DNA of 64,000 nucleotides from Scytonema sp. UIC 10036 (GCF_009725235.1 NZ_WJFC01000033.1:22578-86577); one strand, 5' to 3'. Positions 26,474-36,200 are shown, counted from the stretch's first letter. A program made the numbers and translations. The notes: generated by a model not told the origin, from the sequence alone.

Positions 26474-26614
26474 AACTGTACGTTCGCTTATTTTATGAGG
26501 GAGAGAGGAATTAATGCCTGATTGGGTAAGGAAAAAACTGGCGCTCTTGGATCTGATTGTACTCATACCATGTAATACGAAGGCTGAAGGAGAGTAACGG
26601 TGTAATATATGGAA
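26474..26614 (+). repeat. Degenerate plasmid-end repeat R1 with two palindromic sites
   Basis: AACTGTACGTTCGCTTATTT, GAGGAATTAATGCC and two degenerate copies of the CCGTGTAWTACACGG site (26566 and 26599) occur in the same order as in the intact repeat at 32958-33099. This marks the left limit of the plasmid-derived region. Confidence 0.65.
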
Positions 26615-26770
26615 AGAGAAATCGGGGTTTTCGAACCTGACACGAGTGTATAAAAACAATAAAGTTCTACACTGGAACCATTTATAGTTTGCTATGCTTG
26701 CGACTGGATTTTGTATGATGGGCTTTTATTCTCAAGCATTTTCACAAACTTAGTGTCAAACTTTATTCGT

Positions 26771-26838
26771 ATTGAAACCTTACCCACGTCCGGTATTAAT
26801 TCCTCTCTCTCTTCAATCAAGAGCGAACGTACTGTCTT
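26771..26838 (-). repeat. Degenerate inverted copy R1' of the plasmid-end repeat
   Basis: TTGAAACCTTACC, TATTAATTCCTCTC and GAGCGAACGTAC form the reverse of the repeat at 32958. The bases beyond (to about 26865) still resemble the 3' coding end of the CyRepA1 gene, so a second rep gene may once have ended here. The rest of the 26.35-27.1 kb gap shows no convincing gene. Confidence 0.55.
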
Positions 26839-27199
26839 CAAGTTTATTTGTGCGATCGCTGGGGTGAAGTCGAAATGTGCCCAATGAGCTTGCATTGGAT
26901 GAAAATGACCCATTTGACTGTTCATACTAAGAAAGATTGGGCGAATCTAAATAAGATACGGATAGTGATGCCCGATTTGCGAAACGACTGCCATTTATAA
27001 GCACATTCGCCTATTGTATACTTTGGTGATAGCTGGCTCCAGGAGTCCCATGCTTTAAGTAAGATTGGGCTAACACTTTTAAGAACTCTAATTTTTGAGC
27101 AAAGACTATTCACCAAATAATTCTTTTACTTTTTTCTTTGCTTTCTCCTTTGTTAGTATCATCTCTCTAGAACCGTCTGGGTTCTCTTCAAATCCAATG

Positions 27200-27559
27200 C
27201 TTAAAGCAGATGATGCAAATAATTCTCAAGAAACCGAGCGGATAAATGTACGGGCTATTGTTGCTGAGAATTTGCAAATTAGTACTGGAAGCTATTCTAA
27301 GGGCAAAAAAGTATTTGAGTTTATCTCTCAATTAAGAGAAGAAGGCAAATTACGTTCAGCTTCAGCATTACAAAAAGAATTCAACCGTAGCAATGATGCA
27401 GCGTATAAGTTTATTTGCGACGAGCATCGGGGGGAAGTGTTGAAGGTCAAGGATTTCGCAATCCTTTTAGGGGGTTTGAAGTTGGGCAAGTATACCAATT
27501 TCAGAAGGAACAACCAAGGAAATAACGAAGTGTTCAAATTTGAATACTTCGTTATTTGA
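27200..27559 (+). pseudogene. Decayed fragment of a ParB-like gene
   Basis: The frame matches the middle of the ParB-like protein at 28652-29836 (TGSYSKGKKVFEFISQLREE versus VGSYHKGKKVYEFISQLKDE; SALQKEFNRSNDAAYKF versus AALQQELNRSIDTAYKF). It lacks the ParB N-terminal domain. After EVLK it loses frame and sequence, though DNA similarity resumes near 27455. It indicates a duplicated and decayed plasmid module. Confidence 0.75.
27521..27556. repeat. 36-bp near-perfect palindrome, copy 1
   Basis: AATAACGAAGTGTTCAAA is followed immediately by TTTGAATACTTCGTTATT, with a single mismatched pair. A 28-bp core of the same palindrome lies inside the ParB-like gene at 29081-29108. It could be a protein-binding site. 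Confidence 0.8.
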
Positions 27560-27671
27560 AAGTTCTTCTCAAATTTTCTAAAGATTACCACGAGTGCCTA
27601 GAGGTTTTGATGTTGGACAGGTAGCGTTGCTCGCCGCGCCACAAGTCTCGCTGAAGGTAAGCGTTTTTTTG

Positions 27672-28154
27672 CTAACTTGAAGCTGCTATTTCTTTTTGGT
27701 ACTGTTCCAGCAAGCGCCCTATGCTTCTAGGCGATATATCTGAAACGATTCCTCTACGTACTGCTTCAGATGCAATAAGCTCGTTCTTGGCGTGTTGCGA
27801 TCGATAGCTTCTCTCGTTCCATTTACTAATTTCAATAATTTTTGCAACTTCGACTTGTTTGCACTTTCTGGGTCTTCCGTCCTTTGATTCAAGAAACTGT
27901 TTGATTAATTCCCTTAGCTCTTCTTCCGTTTGAGCTATAAATGTTGCATTCAGCCACTTTTTACGCCAAGTCGATACGTGATGGAAACTAGTTCCTGTCT
28001 TTTTGCATATGTTTGTATTACTCTCCCCCTTAGCAGCTTCCAGTATGACAAGCGCCCGCTTGCTGATATACTCTTCTTCTGTCTCAGCAATTGATTCCAG
28101 TAGTTTTTTTTCTACCTCGTCTAGTTCTACAGGAGGCGCTTTTGGAACTGGCAT
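27672..28154 (-). CDS. IS630-type helix-turn-helix protein, possibly a transposase N-terminal part
   Basis: The 160-residue protein has two winged HTH-like halves (ALVILEAAKGESNTNICKKT with HHVSTWRKKW; later DISPRSIGRLLEQYQ), as in the N-terminus of IS630/Tc1-type transposases. The DDE catalytic domain is absent. Such stand-alone HTH genes are frequent in cyanobacteria and may be IS remnants or separate regulators. It sits between the decayed and intact plasmid modules, on the opposite strand. Confidence 0.65.
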   Translation of the reverse strand: MPVPKAPPVELDEVEKKLLESIAETEEEYISKRALVILEAAKGESNTNICKKTGTSFHHVSTWRKKWLNATFIAQTEEELRELIKQFLESKDGRPRKCKQVEVAKIIEISKWNERSYRSQHAKNELIASEAVRRGIVSDISPRSIGRLLEQYQKEIAASS

Positions 28155-28245
28155 TCCTTGTTTACTCCTTTTTTCACTAAATTAGTTTTGCCAAAATGCA
28201 TATTAGCTGATATACTCTTCAAGTATAAGTATTATTCCAAATAAA

Positions 28246-28273
28246 TCAAGACTTTGAACTACCAAAGTCTTGA
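28246..28273. terminator. Hairpin in the 497-bp gap before the ParB-like gene
   Basis: A perfect 11-bp stem (TCAAGACTTTG / CAAAGTCTTGA) with a 6-nt loop. I see no gene in 28155-28651. Confidence 0.45.
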
Positions 28274-28651
28274 GGGAAAAGCAATCCAACCTGTTGTAAC
28301 AGGCTGGACAAATGCTCTTTATCTATCATTGAGTCCATAATACCATGAATCTACTGCTCTGTGTACGCCTTCCCTTTGACAGGTGTTTCCTTTCTCCGTA
28401 TTGGCCTTCGGTAAACTGCTTAAGTATACCTTACATTTTTGCAAAAATTCGCTTGTTTTTAGAGCGAAGGTATGACCATTTTCTTATTTCAGAAAACTTA
28501 ATACTGTCTAGATATTTTATGCCTTTGGGTTGATTCAGTTCCCCAAATACTTTCCTAGTAAAAGTTTGAGCATTTGGAGAACAACAAGAGCGCTTATATC
28601 GCAAGTTTAGTTTTGTTCCACCTATGCCTTTGAATATTTTAGGGTATAAAT

Positions 28652-29836
28652 ATGTACAATTTAGACCATCAGCAGGTTATTCATCTTCCTCCAGATGAAC
28701 TAGTTGTTCACCCAAGATTAATAGAAATTTACGGTGAAGATGAAGATCGCCCCTTGTTGTCAGCAAGTATTCAGCGAGAGATGAGGATTCTTGTTCCGAT
28801 AGAAGTTTCAGCACGCACAGGTGTAAATGTCGTAATTGCGGGTAAGTGTCGGTTACAAATAGCTAAAAAACTCGGTTTTGCAACTGTTCCAGTCTTTTTT
28901 GGTGAATACTCTGGCGAGGAAGAAGAGTTGAAAGCTCTATACGACTTCAATATTCACCGAGAAGAAAAAACCCATTTCCAAAGGTTTATTGAGGGTGCTT
29001 ACTGGGAACCTCAGCTAAAAGAACAAGCCAAAGAGCGACAGAGGGAGAATGCCCGACGGCTAAACGATCGCAAACAATTAACGAAGTGTTCAAATTTGAA
29101 TACTTCGTCAGATGACATTAGTTCTCAAGAATCTAGAGAATTGCCAGTCCTTAAAGAGGTTGCCAAAAAAGTAAAGCTTAGTGTTGGTAGCTACCACAAA
29201 GGAAAAAAAGTTTATGAGTTCATTTCTCAATTAAAAGATGAGGGCAAATTACGCTCGGTGGCGGCGTTACAACAAGAACTCAATCGCAGTATTGATACAG
29301 CTTACAAGTTTGTGCGTGATGAGCGTCGAGAAAAAGTATTAGATGCGATCGAGAGAGGCGAGGTAAATACCATCCGTGAGGGTAACACTCTTGTACGTAC
29401 AGGTTCTCGCAATCCATGGCGGAAGATTGAAGTTGGGCAGGTTTATCTGTTTAAAAAGGAGCCGCGACCAGATTTTTTTCAGCAAGCTCGTGTCATTAAA
29501 ATTACAAATGAATTTGTGATATTTGCTTTTCGGAATTCTAAAACTAACGATTTAGAGACCATAAGTTTGAGACCATCAAGTATTGATGCCACGTTACAGG
29601 AGGAACCATCAGTGAAGGAAAGAGCGCGAATATTGCGGTTGTTAGAGAAATTTGGTTCCATTTATCCCTTAAGGGTAGCACTGACTGAAATGCTAAAAAT
29701 TACGAATTTAACGATGGAGGAGGAACGATTCTTGGCGTATCTTGAGACTGGCAAGTACGAGGAGATGATTAGGGAGCGTGAGATTGAATTTGAAATAGCT
29801 AGAAATGAAAATACTAAAGATTGTTGTGCTGCATGA
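28652..29836 (+). CDS. ParB-like nuclease-domain plasmid protein
   Basis: The 394-residue protein starts with a ParB N-terminal-like domain (about residues 8-105): VIHLPPDELVVHPRLIEIYG, then VVIAGKCRLQIAKKLGFATV, which corresponds to the GxxRxxAAK motif region of ParB. A middle region (about 165-230) and a C-terminal domain are specific to cyanobacterial plasmid homologues. It lies 75 bp upstream of the CyRepA1 gene. Together they look like a plasmid maintenance cassette. A 28-bp palindrome lies within its coding sequence. Whether it does partition or transcription control is not clear. Confidence 0.78.
   Translation: MYNLDHQQVIHLPPDELVVHPRLIEIYGEDEDRPLLSASIQREMRILVPIEVSARTGVNVVIAGKCRLQIAKKLGFATVPVFFGEYSGEEEELKALYDFNIHREEKTHFQRFIEGAYWEPQLKEQAKERQRENARRLNDRKQLTKCSNLNTSSDDISSQESRELPVLKEVAKKVKLSVGSYHKGKKVYEFISQLKDEGKLRSVAALQQELNRSIDTAYKFVRDERREKVLDAIERGEVNTIREGNTLVRTGSRNPWRKIEVGQVYLFKKEPRPDFFQQARVIKITNEFVIFAFRNSKTNDLETISLRPSSIDATLQEEPSVKERARILRLLEKFGSIYPLRVALTEMLKITNLTMEEERFLAYLETGKYEEMIREREIEFEIARNENTKDCCAA
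29081..29108. repeat. 28-bp palindrome inside the ParB-like gene, copy 2
   Basis: ACGAAGTGTTCAAA followed by TTTGAATACTTCGT, with one mismatched pair. It is identical to the core of the palindrome at 27521-27556. It encodes a Lys-Cys-Ser-Asn-Leu-Asn-Thr-Ser linker. Confidence 0.8.
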
Positions 29837-29911
29837 AATTTTGACCTACGGGGCTTCTGACTGGCTCTCTAAAGACACATACAAATACAACTGGTGGCGT
29901 GGGGGTGCGCG

Positions 29912-32900
29912 GTGAGCAAGTTTATCCGCACCAACCTTGTTAATCCCTGCCCTGTATGTGGAGATACTCGCGGGCGCTGCCGTCATCTGCCGAATAGCCC
30001 CGATACTGTGTTGTGCATGACGGCGACAGATGCATATTCAGCACCCATGGGCTGGAAATTTGTCAAACTCACCCGTGATGGGTTGTGGGGAATAGTACGG
30101 CGCGATACTAGTGATACTAATGAAGATTCGAGACGCGAGTGGGCTCTACGTTGGCGTTTGTTACGAAGCGAGCGCTTGCGACAAGAAAAAGCTCATCGTG
30201 CTGCCAGTCTTACCGAAGAAGAGCGCGATCGCCACATTCGAGATGTTCTCGGACAACTGCAGTTATGTCAAAAGCATGAATTCGATTTAAAACGCCGGGG
30301 ACTCAGTGAAGAGTTAATCGTTGCAGGACAATTTAAATCGGTAAAGCAATGGCAAAAACTTGACAGGGAAGTTTCTCACCGTTTGGCAGGTGTTTCCCTT
30401 GGGGGACGTTCTTTGATAACCCCTCAATCTGGCTATCTTTGTCCTATATGGAACCCTATGGGACAAATTATTAGCTGGCAGTTGCGGGTTGGCAATATTG
30501 AAGTTGATGTCCCTAAATATTTTTGGGCATCCTCTCGGACAAAAAAACGCCCCACCGGACCAACGGCTCACTTGCCTAATGGCGAGTTACCTCTGACTTT
30601 TTGTACTCCTGTGATTCAGAATGAGTACACTCTCAACGAAAACGCTCCTATATCCTTTGCTTACATTGGATTGGCTGAAGGTATCCTCAAACCTTGGATT
30701 ATTGCCCAAAAAAGAAATCAAATTACCATTGGTGCTGCCGGTGGTCACTTTGCCTCAAGCCCTGAAACTTTCAAGCGGTATCTAACTGCTGCAACCGAAA
30801 AGTTGGGCGGTACAAAAGATTTGCTCTTGTGGGCTGATGCAGGTGCCGTTCTCAATAAAAATGTGATGCGCCAATACCGAAGGACTCACGAGTTAATCAG
30901 GAGTTGGGGGTACACTCTGCTCGTGGCTTGGTGGGGTCAAGTTGATAAATATTGCGCTGATGGGGATGAGTACACAGGTGAATTTGAAATTTTGAGTTGG
31001 ATGGAGTTTGAAAGTTTATCGCGCCATCCCCAACGCGTTTGGGATGATGTGAAAATTCAGTTAGCCCAAATCGAAAAGCTTTTACGCCCAAAGAGAGGTT
31101 TTCAGCGACGGGTCAAGAAATCGATTAGCAAGAAAGCTCCACAAGAAATATTAGTATACACGCACTCGGATTTACCAACTCCCGAAGAATACAAAAGATT
31201 GTTTTGCCCCAAGATTGTATATCTGGGAGATGAACGGGTCAGCCTTTGGCTGGAAGCTGTTGCAAAAGGTTGGCAACACATCTTAGATAAATCAACTCCA
31301 GGGTTGGGGAAATCTCATACAGCCGGAAGCATGACGCCACAGGAGTTTGGCAGCCGTCAACTTTGGTATCTTGCCATCGATCATCGCAATCCAACGACCA
31401 TCGCGGTTGAAGCTAATTTTGTCGATTTACCCCCTCGCCATAGTGGTTTGAAGAGCGATCCGACTCGACTAACTCCCCTTGGACAGCCCTTTTTAGTCCA
31501 CCCAAATGGAACTGAAAATGTGACTGCCCCTGGTAATTGTCATCGAGCAGGTACCTTCCGCGCATTGGCTGCAAAAAATCTTAACCATATTGAAGAATCT
31601 AACAACCCAATTTGTCTCTCGTGTCACCTGCTGAATGCCTGTCGTCACAGTACCGGTGAGGGGTTTGGCTATCGCTTTCGACGGCATTCTGTTCTTCAAC
31701 AGAGCCAAGTTAGAGCGCATCCAGATAGTCTCCCGAACCCAGATGATTACCAATTTTCTGATTGTGGCATGATTTGGGATGAGGCTTCTGTTATAATGCG
31801 ATCGCGTAAAAAAATTGAAGTTCGTCTGGGCGATTTCAATCGAACAGTGGGTGAGTTAGCTCTGAAAGCACCGGAGTTGTTTGCCAAACTCCACCCTCTT
31901 TTTGAGCGATTGAAGTTTCTTTTTTGTGGAGGGAAGTCTAAGTCAGAGACTAATTGGGAAACGTCAGGTATTCAACTACCAAAAAATGGTCGTTATGGCT
32001 ATGATGATACTGCTATTCGTCAACTCCTCGGTCAACCGTTTGATGATATTGCCCTACTTATTGATGAACTGACTCGTCAGCTTGCTCCCGATCTGAAGTT
32101 TTTAGCTCAAAGTGCAGACAGTATAGATATGAGTACTGGAACTAAGAGCGAGCGTTCAACTTTTAGGCGAATCAATAAACTCTTGCGATCGACTGCTTAC
32201 CAAGAGTCTCAGCAAGCTCTCGAAGCGGTAGCTCTGAATTGGTTGATTCCACTTTTGTCAGTTTGGGGGGGATATATCCGTGGCGCATTAAATTTTCATA
32301 AAGGCACACTGACGGTACATTTAGAAGAGACTCGTCATCAGGATGTAGCGAACGCGGCTCAGTTTAATATCTACTTGGACGGTACGTTAGATGTCAGGTA
32401 TCTTGCTCTGAAGTTAGGAGCATCCGTTGAGGATATACTCGTTGTCGAGCAAGTCACCCCAAGCCATGACAACTTGAAGGTGGTGCAAATCACAAATATG
32501 GGTGTTTTGGGACGCGATCGCCGCTCTTCGATGCACCAACGCCTGGAGTTTTTGCGTCTTGAGATTGAAAAATTATCACCGGGAGTCGCGTTTATTGAGC
32601 GCAAGAGCTATGCCCAGTCTGGTGATGGTTATCATTTTAGAGATAGTAGGGGAGTCAACCGTTTTGCTCAAGCTACTGCTGTTGCAAGTGTAGGGATACC
32701 GTACCCGAACATTGGTGAGTTAGCTGCTGAATATCAAATTTTGACGGGTAAGCCAGTTGTTTCTGATTTATCTCTGGTGTTAGACAGCAGTCGTGTCAAT
32801 GCTTCATGTGACGCGATCGCAATGGACGTTTTTGGAGAGCCTACTTTCATATCCTCTGGTTCCTTGGACATAGCTTTTGAAGAGTTTGTTGATATTTGCG

Positions 32901-32998
32901 TCTCTGCAGAAATTATTCAGGAGTGTGGACGTTTGCGATCGCATTTACGTCCACTTGAACTGTACGTTCGCTCATTTTGTGAGGGGGGGACGAATTAA
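29912..32998 (+). CDS. Plasmid replication protein, CyRepA1 family
   Basis: The protein of about 1028 residues is recognised as CyRepA1, the replication initiator of large cyanobacterial plasmids. It has an N-terminal zinc-finger-like motif (CPVCGDTRGRCRH), a DUF3854/Toprim-like region (about residues 240-300, FAYIGLAEGILKPWI with LLLWADAGA) and a helicase-like part with P-loop STPGLGKSHTAG near residue 470. GTG at 29912 is chosen because it directly precedes the conserved N-terminus; GTG at 29894 is in the same frame. The last ~14 codons lie within the inverted repeat R2. The gene sits among chromosomal genes, so the plasmid is probably integrated. Confidence 0.88.
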   Translation: MSKFIRTNLVNPCPVCGDTRGRCRHLPNSPDTVLCMTATDAYSAPMGWKFVKLTRDGLWGIVRRDTSDTNEDSRREWALRWRLLRSERLRQEKAHRAASLTEEERDRHIRDVLGQLQLCQKHEFDLKRRGLSEELIVAGQFKSVKQWQKLDREVSHRLAGVSLGGRSLITPQSGYLCPIWNPMGQIISWQLRVGNIEVDVPKYFWASSRTKKRPTGPTAHLPNGELPLTFCTPVIQNEYTLNENAPISFAYIGLAEGILKPWIIAQKRNQITIGAAGGHFASSPETFKRYLTAATEKLGGTKDLLLWADAGAVLNKNVMRQYRRTHELIRSWGYTLLVAWWGQVDKYCADGDEYTGEFEILSWMEFESLSRHPQRVWDDVKIQLAQIEKLLRPKRGFQRRVKKSISKKAPQEILVYTHSDLPTPEEYKRLFCPKIVYLGDERVSLWLEAVAKGWQHILDKSTPGLGKSHTAGSMTPQEFGSRQLWYLAIDHRNPTTIAVEANFVDLPPRHSGLKSDPTRLTPLGQPFLVHPNGTENVTAPGNCHRAGTFRALAAKNLNHIEESNNPICLSCHLLNACRHSTGEGFGYRFRRHSVLQQSQVRAHPDSLPNPDDYQFSDCGMIWDEASVIMRSRKKIEVRLGDFNRTVGELALKAPELFAKLHPLFERLKFLFCGGKSKSETNWETSGIQLPKNGRYGYDDTAIRQLLGQPFDDIALLIDELTRQLAPDLKFLAQSADSIDMSTGTKSERSTFRRINKLLRSTAYQESQQALEAVALNWLIPLLSVWGGYIRGALNFHKGTLTVHLEETRHQDVANAAQFNIYLDGTLDVRYLALKLGASVEDILVVEQVTPSHDNLKVVQITNMGVLGRDRRSSMHQRLEFLRLEIEKLSPGVAFIERKSYAQSGDGYHFRDSRGVNRFAQATAVASVGIPYPNIGELAAEYQILTGKPVVSDLSLVLDSSRVNASCDAIAMDVFGEPTFISSGSLDIAFEEFVDICVSAEIIQECGRLRSHLRPLELYVRSFCEGGTN

Positions 32999-33099
32999 AA
33001 CCTTAGTGTGTAAGGTTTTAACGTGATTCTGGATCTGACGATCGTGATACCGTGTAATACTTGGAAAAAGATTTGTCAGCTTAACGGTGTATCACACGG
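32958..33099 (+). repeat. 142-bp inverted repeat R2 (partner R4 at 36147-36289)
   Basis: From AACTGTACGTTCGCTCATTT through the rep stop codon to the site CGGTGTATCACACGG, the sequence is almost identical to the reverse complement of 36147-36289. A hairpin at 32997-33019 (AAAACCTTA, loop GTGTG, TAAGGTTTT) keeps the same loop orientation in both copies although the arms are inverted. Confidence 0.88.
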
Positions 33100-33236
33100 A
33101 ACAAAGGAAGCAGATTATCCGTGTAATATATGGAGAGCGGAGAATGCACAAAAAAGATTTTAAGAGTACAGGCTCTTCGGTGTAATACATGGAAGAAGAG
33201 CGCTATTCAAATAGGACTTACGGTGTAATACACGGT
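33050..33236. repeat. Cluster of five palindromic sites (CCGTGTAWTACACGG type)
   Basis: Copies start near 33050, 33085, 33119, 33179 and 33221, spaced irregularly by about 34-60 bp just downstream of the rep gene. The consensus is itself palindromic. They fit plasmid iterons or operators. Confidence 0.82.
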
Positions 33237-33315
33237 GGGGGCTGATGTTGAAATGGGACATTCAATTCCGTGTCTTATTGTCAAGGAGTGCTGATTTTAT
33301 AGGGGGAAGACGTAA

Positions 33316-35022
33316 TTATGTAGGGCTTTGCACTTGTTCTAGCTGATAAAGGGACTCAGGCATTTTTATTAAGGAGAGAATTTGTTTTTGCAGATCGGAC
33401 AGAGGCGTGATGAAGATGGTAGAATCAGGGAGAAAATAGAGAGTTAAATTGCAAAAAGCCTTAAGCATTCGCTCCGCAGATGGGCGATTGGTTTTTCGCT
33501 TTGGATTGCCATCATAAAGACCAGCTAAAGATTGTTGAGTTTGCTCAAGAGCCAGCCGTACCACAAACTCCATTACTGTAAATACGCGCAAAGCTATGTT
33601 CAAAATGAACATTAAGCCAGTAATTCGGTCTTCGTTTTGGAAGTAAATGGGTAAGGCTGGCAAAGAACCTCTTTTAAAACGGTGAAACCCACGCTCCAAA
33701 AGCCATTCATCCCGGTAATACATTACAGCTTGTGGTAGGGTCAGTCGAGTGGTCGGGGCATTGGTGACATACAATCGCCATCCTGCCAAGGTTTCTGCTT
33801 CCTTAATCGCAGTATCAATCGGATGTATATGAAGTTGAAGACATATCTTAGTCACGCACTCAGTTGGAGAGTTTTTTGATGGTCGTCCCCGTCCGACATG
33901 GCGAGTTTGGTGAGTGATTTCTTCTGTAATTGTGGTTGAGAAAAAATCGTTGACACGATAGCGCGTGAGAATGTTTTCTACTTTCTGGGTGAGTTGAAAG
34001 CGATCCTCTCCTGGTTTGGCTGCTAATTTATCCAGAGCAGTTTGTGCATTGTTAATGCGTTGCTGTTGACCACGGATAATAGATGCTGCAAGGCTTTGGG
34101 AATAAACTACTAAGTAGCGTTCATGCCAACGTACCCACTTGTTAGTTTCTTCGTTGAACCAAAACTTGCCTAACTCTACTTCAAAGCCTTTTCCCACAGC
34201 AGGTTCTTCTTCATCAAGTCGCGGTAAACGAATCTCCACAGTTTCTGCTGGCGGGGAGAGTACCCATTGCTTCAGATATTGGGGGTGTTGCCCACTCATG
34301 GGTACAGGAACGCAGTAAATCCCTCGGTTTGCTGCAATGGTGGCGCGGGTTGCAATCGAGCCTGCTTTACAATCAGCGATGAAGACAAAATTTTTGTGTC
34401 CAATCACCTTTACCATTTGTTGCCAGGTAGGAAAATATAATGGATCATCAGCTCCATTCCCTTCTAGGGTGGCACTGACCAAAGGCATTCCCATTGGGTC
34501 AAGGGTTGCTAGTAATTGACGGTATTGCAGCAAGTCTGGGCGAAAATCTTTGGAGTACCCATGACGCAGTAGACTTTCTTCTGGCGATTCTCCCTGTTGA
34601 TGATTCACACTAAAACTAGTTGTATCAGCTCGTGCCACAACAGTCGGCAATTCGTAGGCACGAATTAGATGCCGTCCTAGCTTTACTTCTATTTCCAACC
34701 TGGCTTGTGACTGCAACCCTAACTCTTCGACTACCCTTGCTAATCGGTCATCACTGGCATCTTTTTCCCCTATCGACCACCCCGTACTTAACTCTAAAAT
34801 CGTTCGATGTGTTTGCACCCAAGGTTCCACAGCAGACAACCTATGGTCTGACTCGGTGATGATATATGTTAATAACAATACACTCAATTGTCCGTAGCTC
34901 AGTCCTTTGTGGTTTCCGTGGGGTTCCCTCAGTTTTTGGTCAATACATTTGGCTAGATCCATCTGTTTGAGCCATTCCACGATTAACGGAATATCGTCTA
35001 TCCGCTCGGAACTTATTTCCAC
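33316..35022 (-). CDS. Transposase, IS1634/IS4-type
   Basis: The 568-residue protein has the IS1634-type N-terminus (RIDDIPLIVEWLKQMDL; SYGQLSVLLLTYIITESDHR). DDE regions follow: VVARADTTSFSV, FIADCKAGSIATR and the C-terminal YRDEWLLERGFHRFKRG with the YREK-like block. Length is normal and no frameshift is seen, so it may be active. It lies between the two palindromic-site clusters inside the R2/R4 inverted repeat. I could not identify its terminal inverted repeats. Confidence 0.87.
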   Translation of the reverse strand: MEISSERIDDIPLIVEWLKQMDLAKCIDQKLREPHGNHKGLSYGQLSVLLLTYIITESDHRLSAVEPWVQTHRTILELSTGWSIGEKDASDDRLARVVEELGLQSQARLEIEVKLGRHLIRAYELPTVVARADTTSFSVNHQQGESPEESLLRHGYSKDFRPDLLQYRQLLATLDPMGMPLVSATLEGNGADDPLYFPTWQQMVKVIGHKNFVFIADCKAGSIATRATIAANRGIYCVPVPMSGQHPQYLKQWVLSPPAETVEIRLPRLDEEEPAVGKGFEVELGKFWFNEETNKWVRWHERYLVVYSQSLAASIIRGQQQRINNAQTALDKLAAKPGEDRFQLTQKVENILTRYRVNDFFSTTITEEITHQTRHVGRGRPSKNSPTECVTKICLQLHIHPIDTAIKEAETLAGWRLYVTNAPTTRLTLPQAVMYYRDEWLLERGFHRFKRGSLPALPIYFQNEDRITGLMFILNIALRVFTVMEFVVRLALEQTQQSLAGLYDGNPKRKTNRPSAERMLKAFCNLTLYFLPDSTIFITPLSDLQKQILSLIKMPESLYQLEQVQSPT

Positions 35023-35058
35023 TGTTTTTCCTCTAATCTATTCGGATTCTTGTGTATA

Positions 35059-35430
35059 CTAGCTAATTAGTGCTGCAATAAAATGATTCAGGGCTTTAAG
35101 TGCTGCTTTGTAGCCTGGAGCTTGCTTACCTAACTTCAATTGTAGTAAAACTTGGTCACGTAAGGTTTCAAGTGTTGCCACCAACAGTGGCGTAGTCGCA
35201 AGTTCAACAACAGTAGTTTTGGCTTGATTTATCGGCTCTTTTTCCCATGTAATACTTGGACTAGCATTGTCCCTAAGCACCTGTTCCAAGTAATCAGATC
35301 TAGTCATACCAAAACATTCAGCTGCGATCCCCAAAGCTTTCCAGGTATCATCAGTTAATCTTAGTGAGCGCACTTGACGATAATCATCGTCCTTGAGCGC
35401 GAACTTCCCTTGAATGTCCCGCTTCAACAT
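35059..35430 (-). CDS. Small putative ribbon-helix-helix DNA-binding protein
   Basis: The 123-residue protein has an N-terminal strand-helix-helix pattern (VRSLRLTDDTWKALGIAAEC, then GMTRSDYLEQVLRD) as in CopG/Arc-type repressors or plasmid copy-control proteins. The C-terminal half is a helical domain. Its start is 16 bp from a CCGTGTATTACACCG site (35446-35460), which could be its operator. A copy-number or partition role is inference from context. Confidence 0.65.
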   Translation of the reverse strand: MLKRDIQGKFALKDDDYRQVRSLRLTDDTWKALGIAAECFGMTRSDYLEQVLRDNASPSITWEKEPINQAKTTVVELATTPLLVATLETLRDQVLLQLKLGKQAPGYKAALKALNHFIAALIS

Positions 35431-35445
35431 TACTCTACTCTTCTC

Positions 35446-36200
35446 CCGTGTATTACACCGTAATTTTAACCCTTAATCGGTATCTTTCGGACGTAATATG
35501 AAGAATTACACCCAGGGCATATTTCTGCGCGATACGGCTTGAGCCGTTAAGCTTCGCTTATCGCCTCCTTCGATGTATTACACGGAAAGACCTGACCCCT
35601 CTTACCGTGTAATACACCGTTGGGCTGACAAACCCTTCCCCAAGTATTACACGGTATCACCACTATCAGATCCACAATCACGTTGAAACCTTACACAGTA
35701 AGGCATTAATTCCTCTCACCCTTTCAACCAGGAGCAAACGCACAGCAATAAAGTCTGACACTGAAACCCTACTAAAAAAGACACTGCTCCGCTGCTTTTG
35801 GGTAGAAAACCCTTTGTTAAAGGGCAATTCCGGTAAATCTAGGTGATAACTTTATTGTCATTGGCATCCCCCTAAAAAAGGTGTGAGTTCAGTTCAGGGT
35901 AAAACTTTATTGTCAATTCAGGTTGTACAGCGCACGTAAAATCAAGGTTTCTGGGTAATACCACTCTTAGAACATTATTGTTTCTCTACACCGTGTATTA
36001 CACCGAAAGTCAGTGCGATAAGCACCATGAGCGGCTTGCGCCGAAGCGATAAGCCGGGGGAGGCTTGCGCGATCGAGCGATCGCAGTCTTTTTTGTGAAT
36101 TCTCTGTATTTCCATGTATTACACGGAACGTTTGATTTCCCTCGTACCGCGTAATACACCGTTAAGCTGACAAATCTTTTTCCAAGTATTACACGGTATC
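35446..36200. repeat. Second cluster of palindromic sites with repeat R3
   Basis: Copies lie near 35446, 35572, 35604, 35640, 35990, 36112, 36147 and 36182. A diverged R3 repeat (35640-35742) has the same layout as R4. The stretch 35745-35985 shows no gene. The remaining bases contain HIP1-rich palindromic filler (near 35530-35570 and 36020-36085). This looks like an origin or control region. Confidence 0.8.

Noticed and set aside
26692..27116. Two overlapping short minus-strand ORFs
   Set aside because: Part of one matches the degenerate rep-end repeat; no start signals or domains.
33050..36200. CRISPR array, because of the many short repeats
   Set aside because: Units are 15-bp palindromes with irregular spacing and no uniform spacers, and there are no cas genes in the window.
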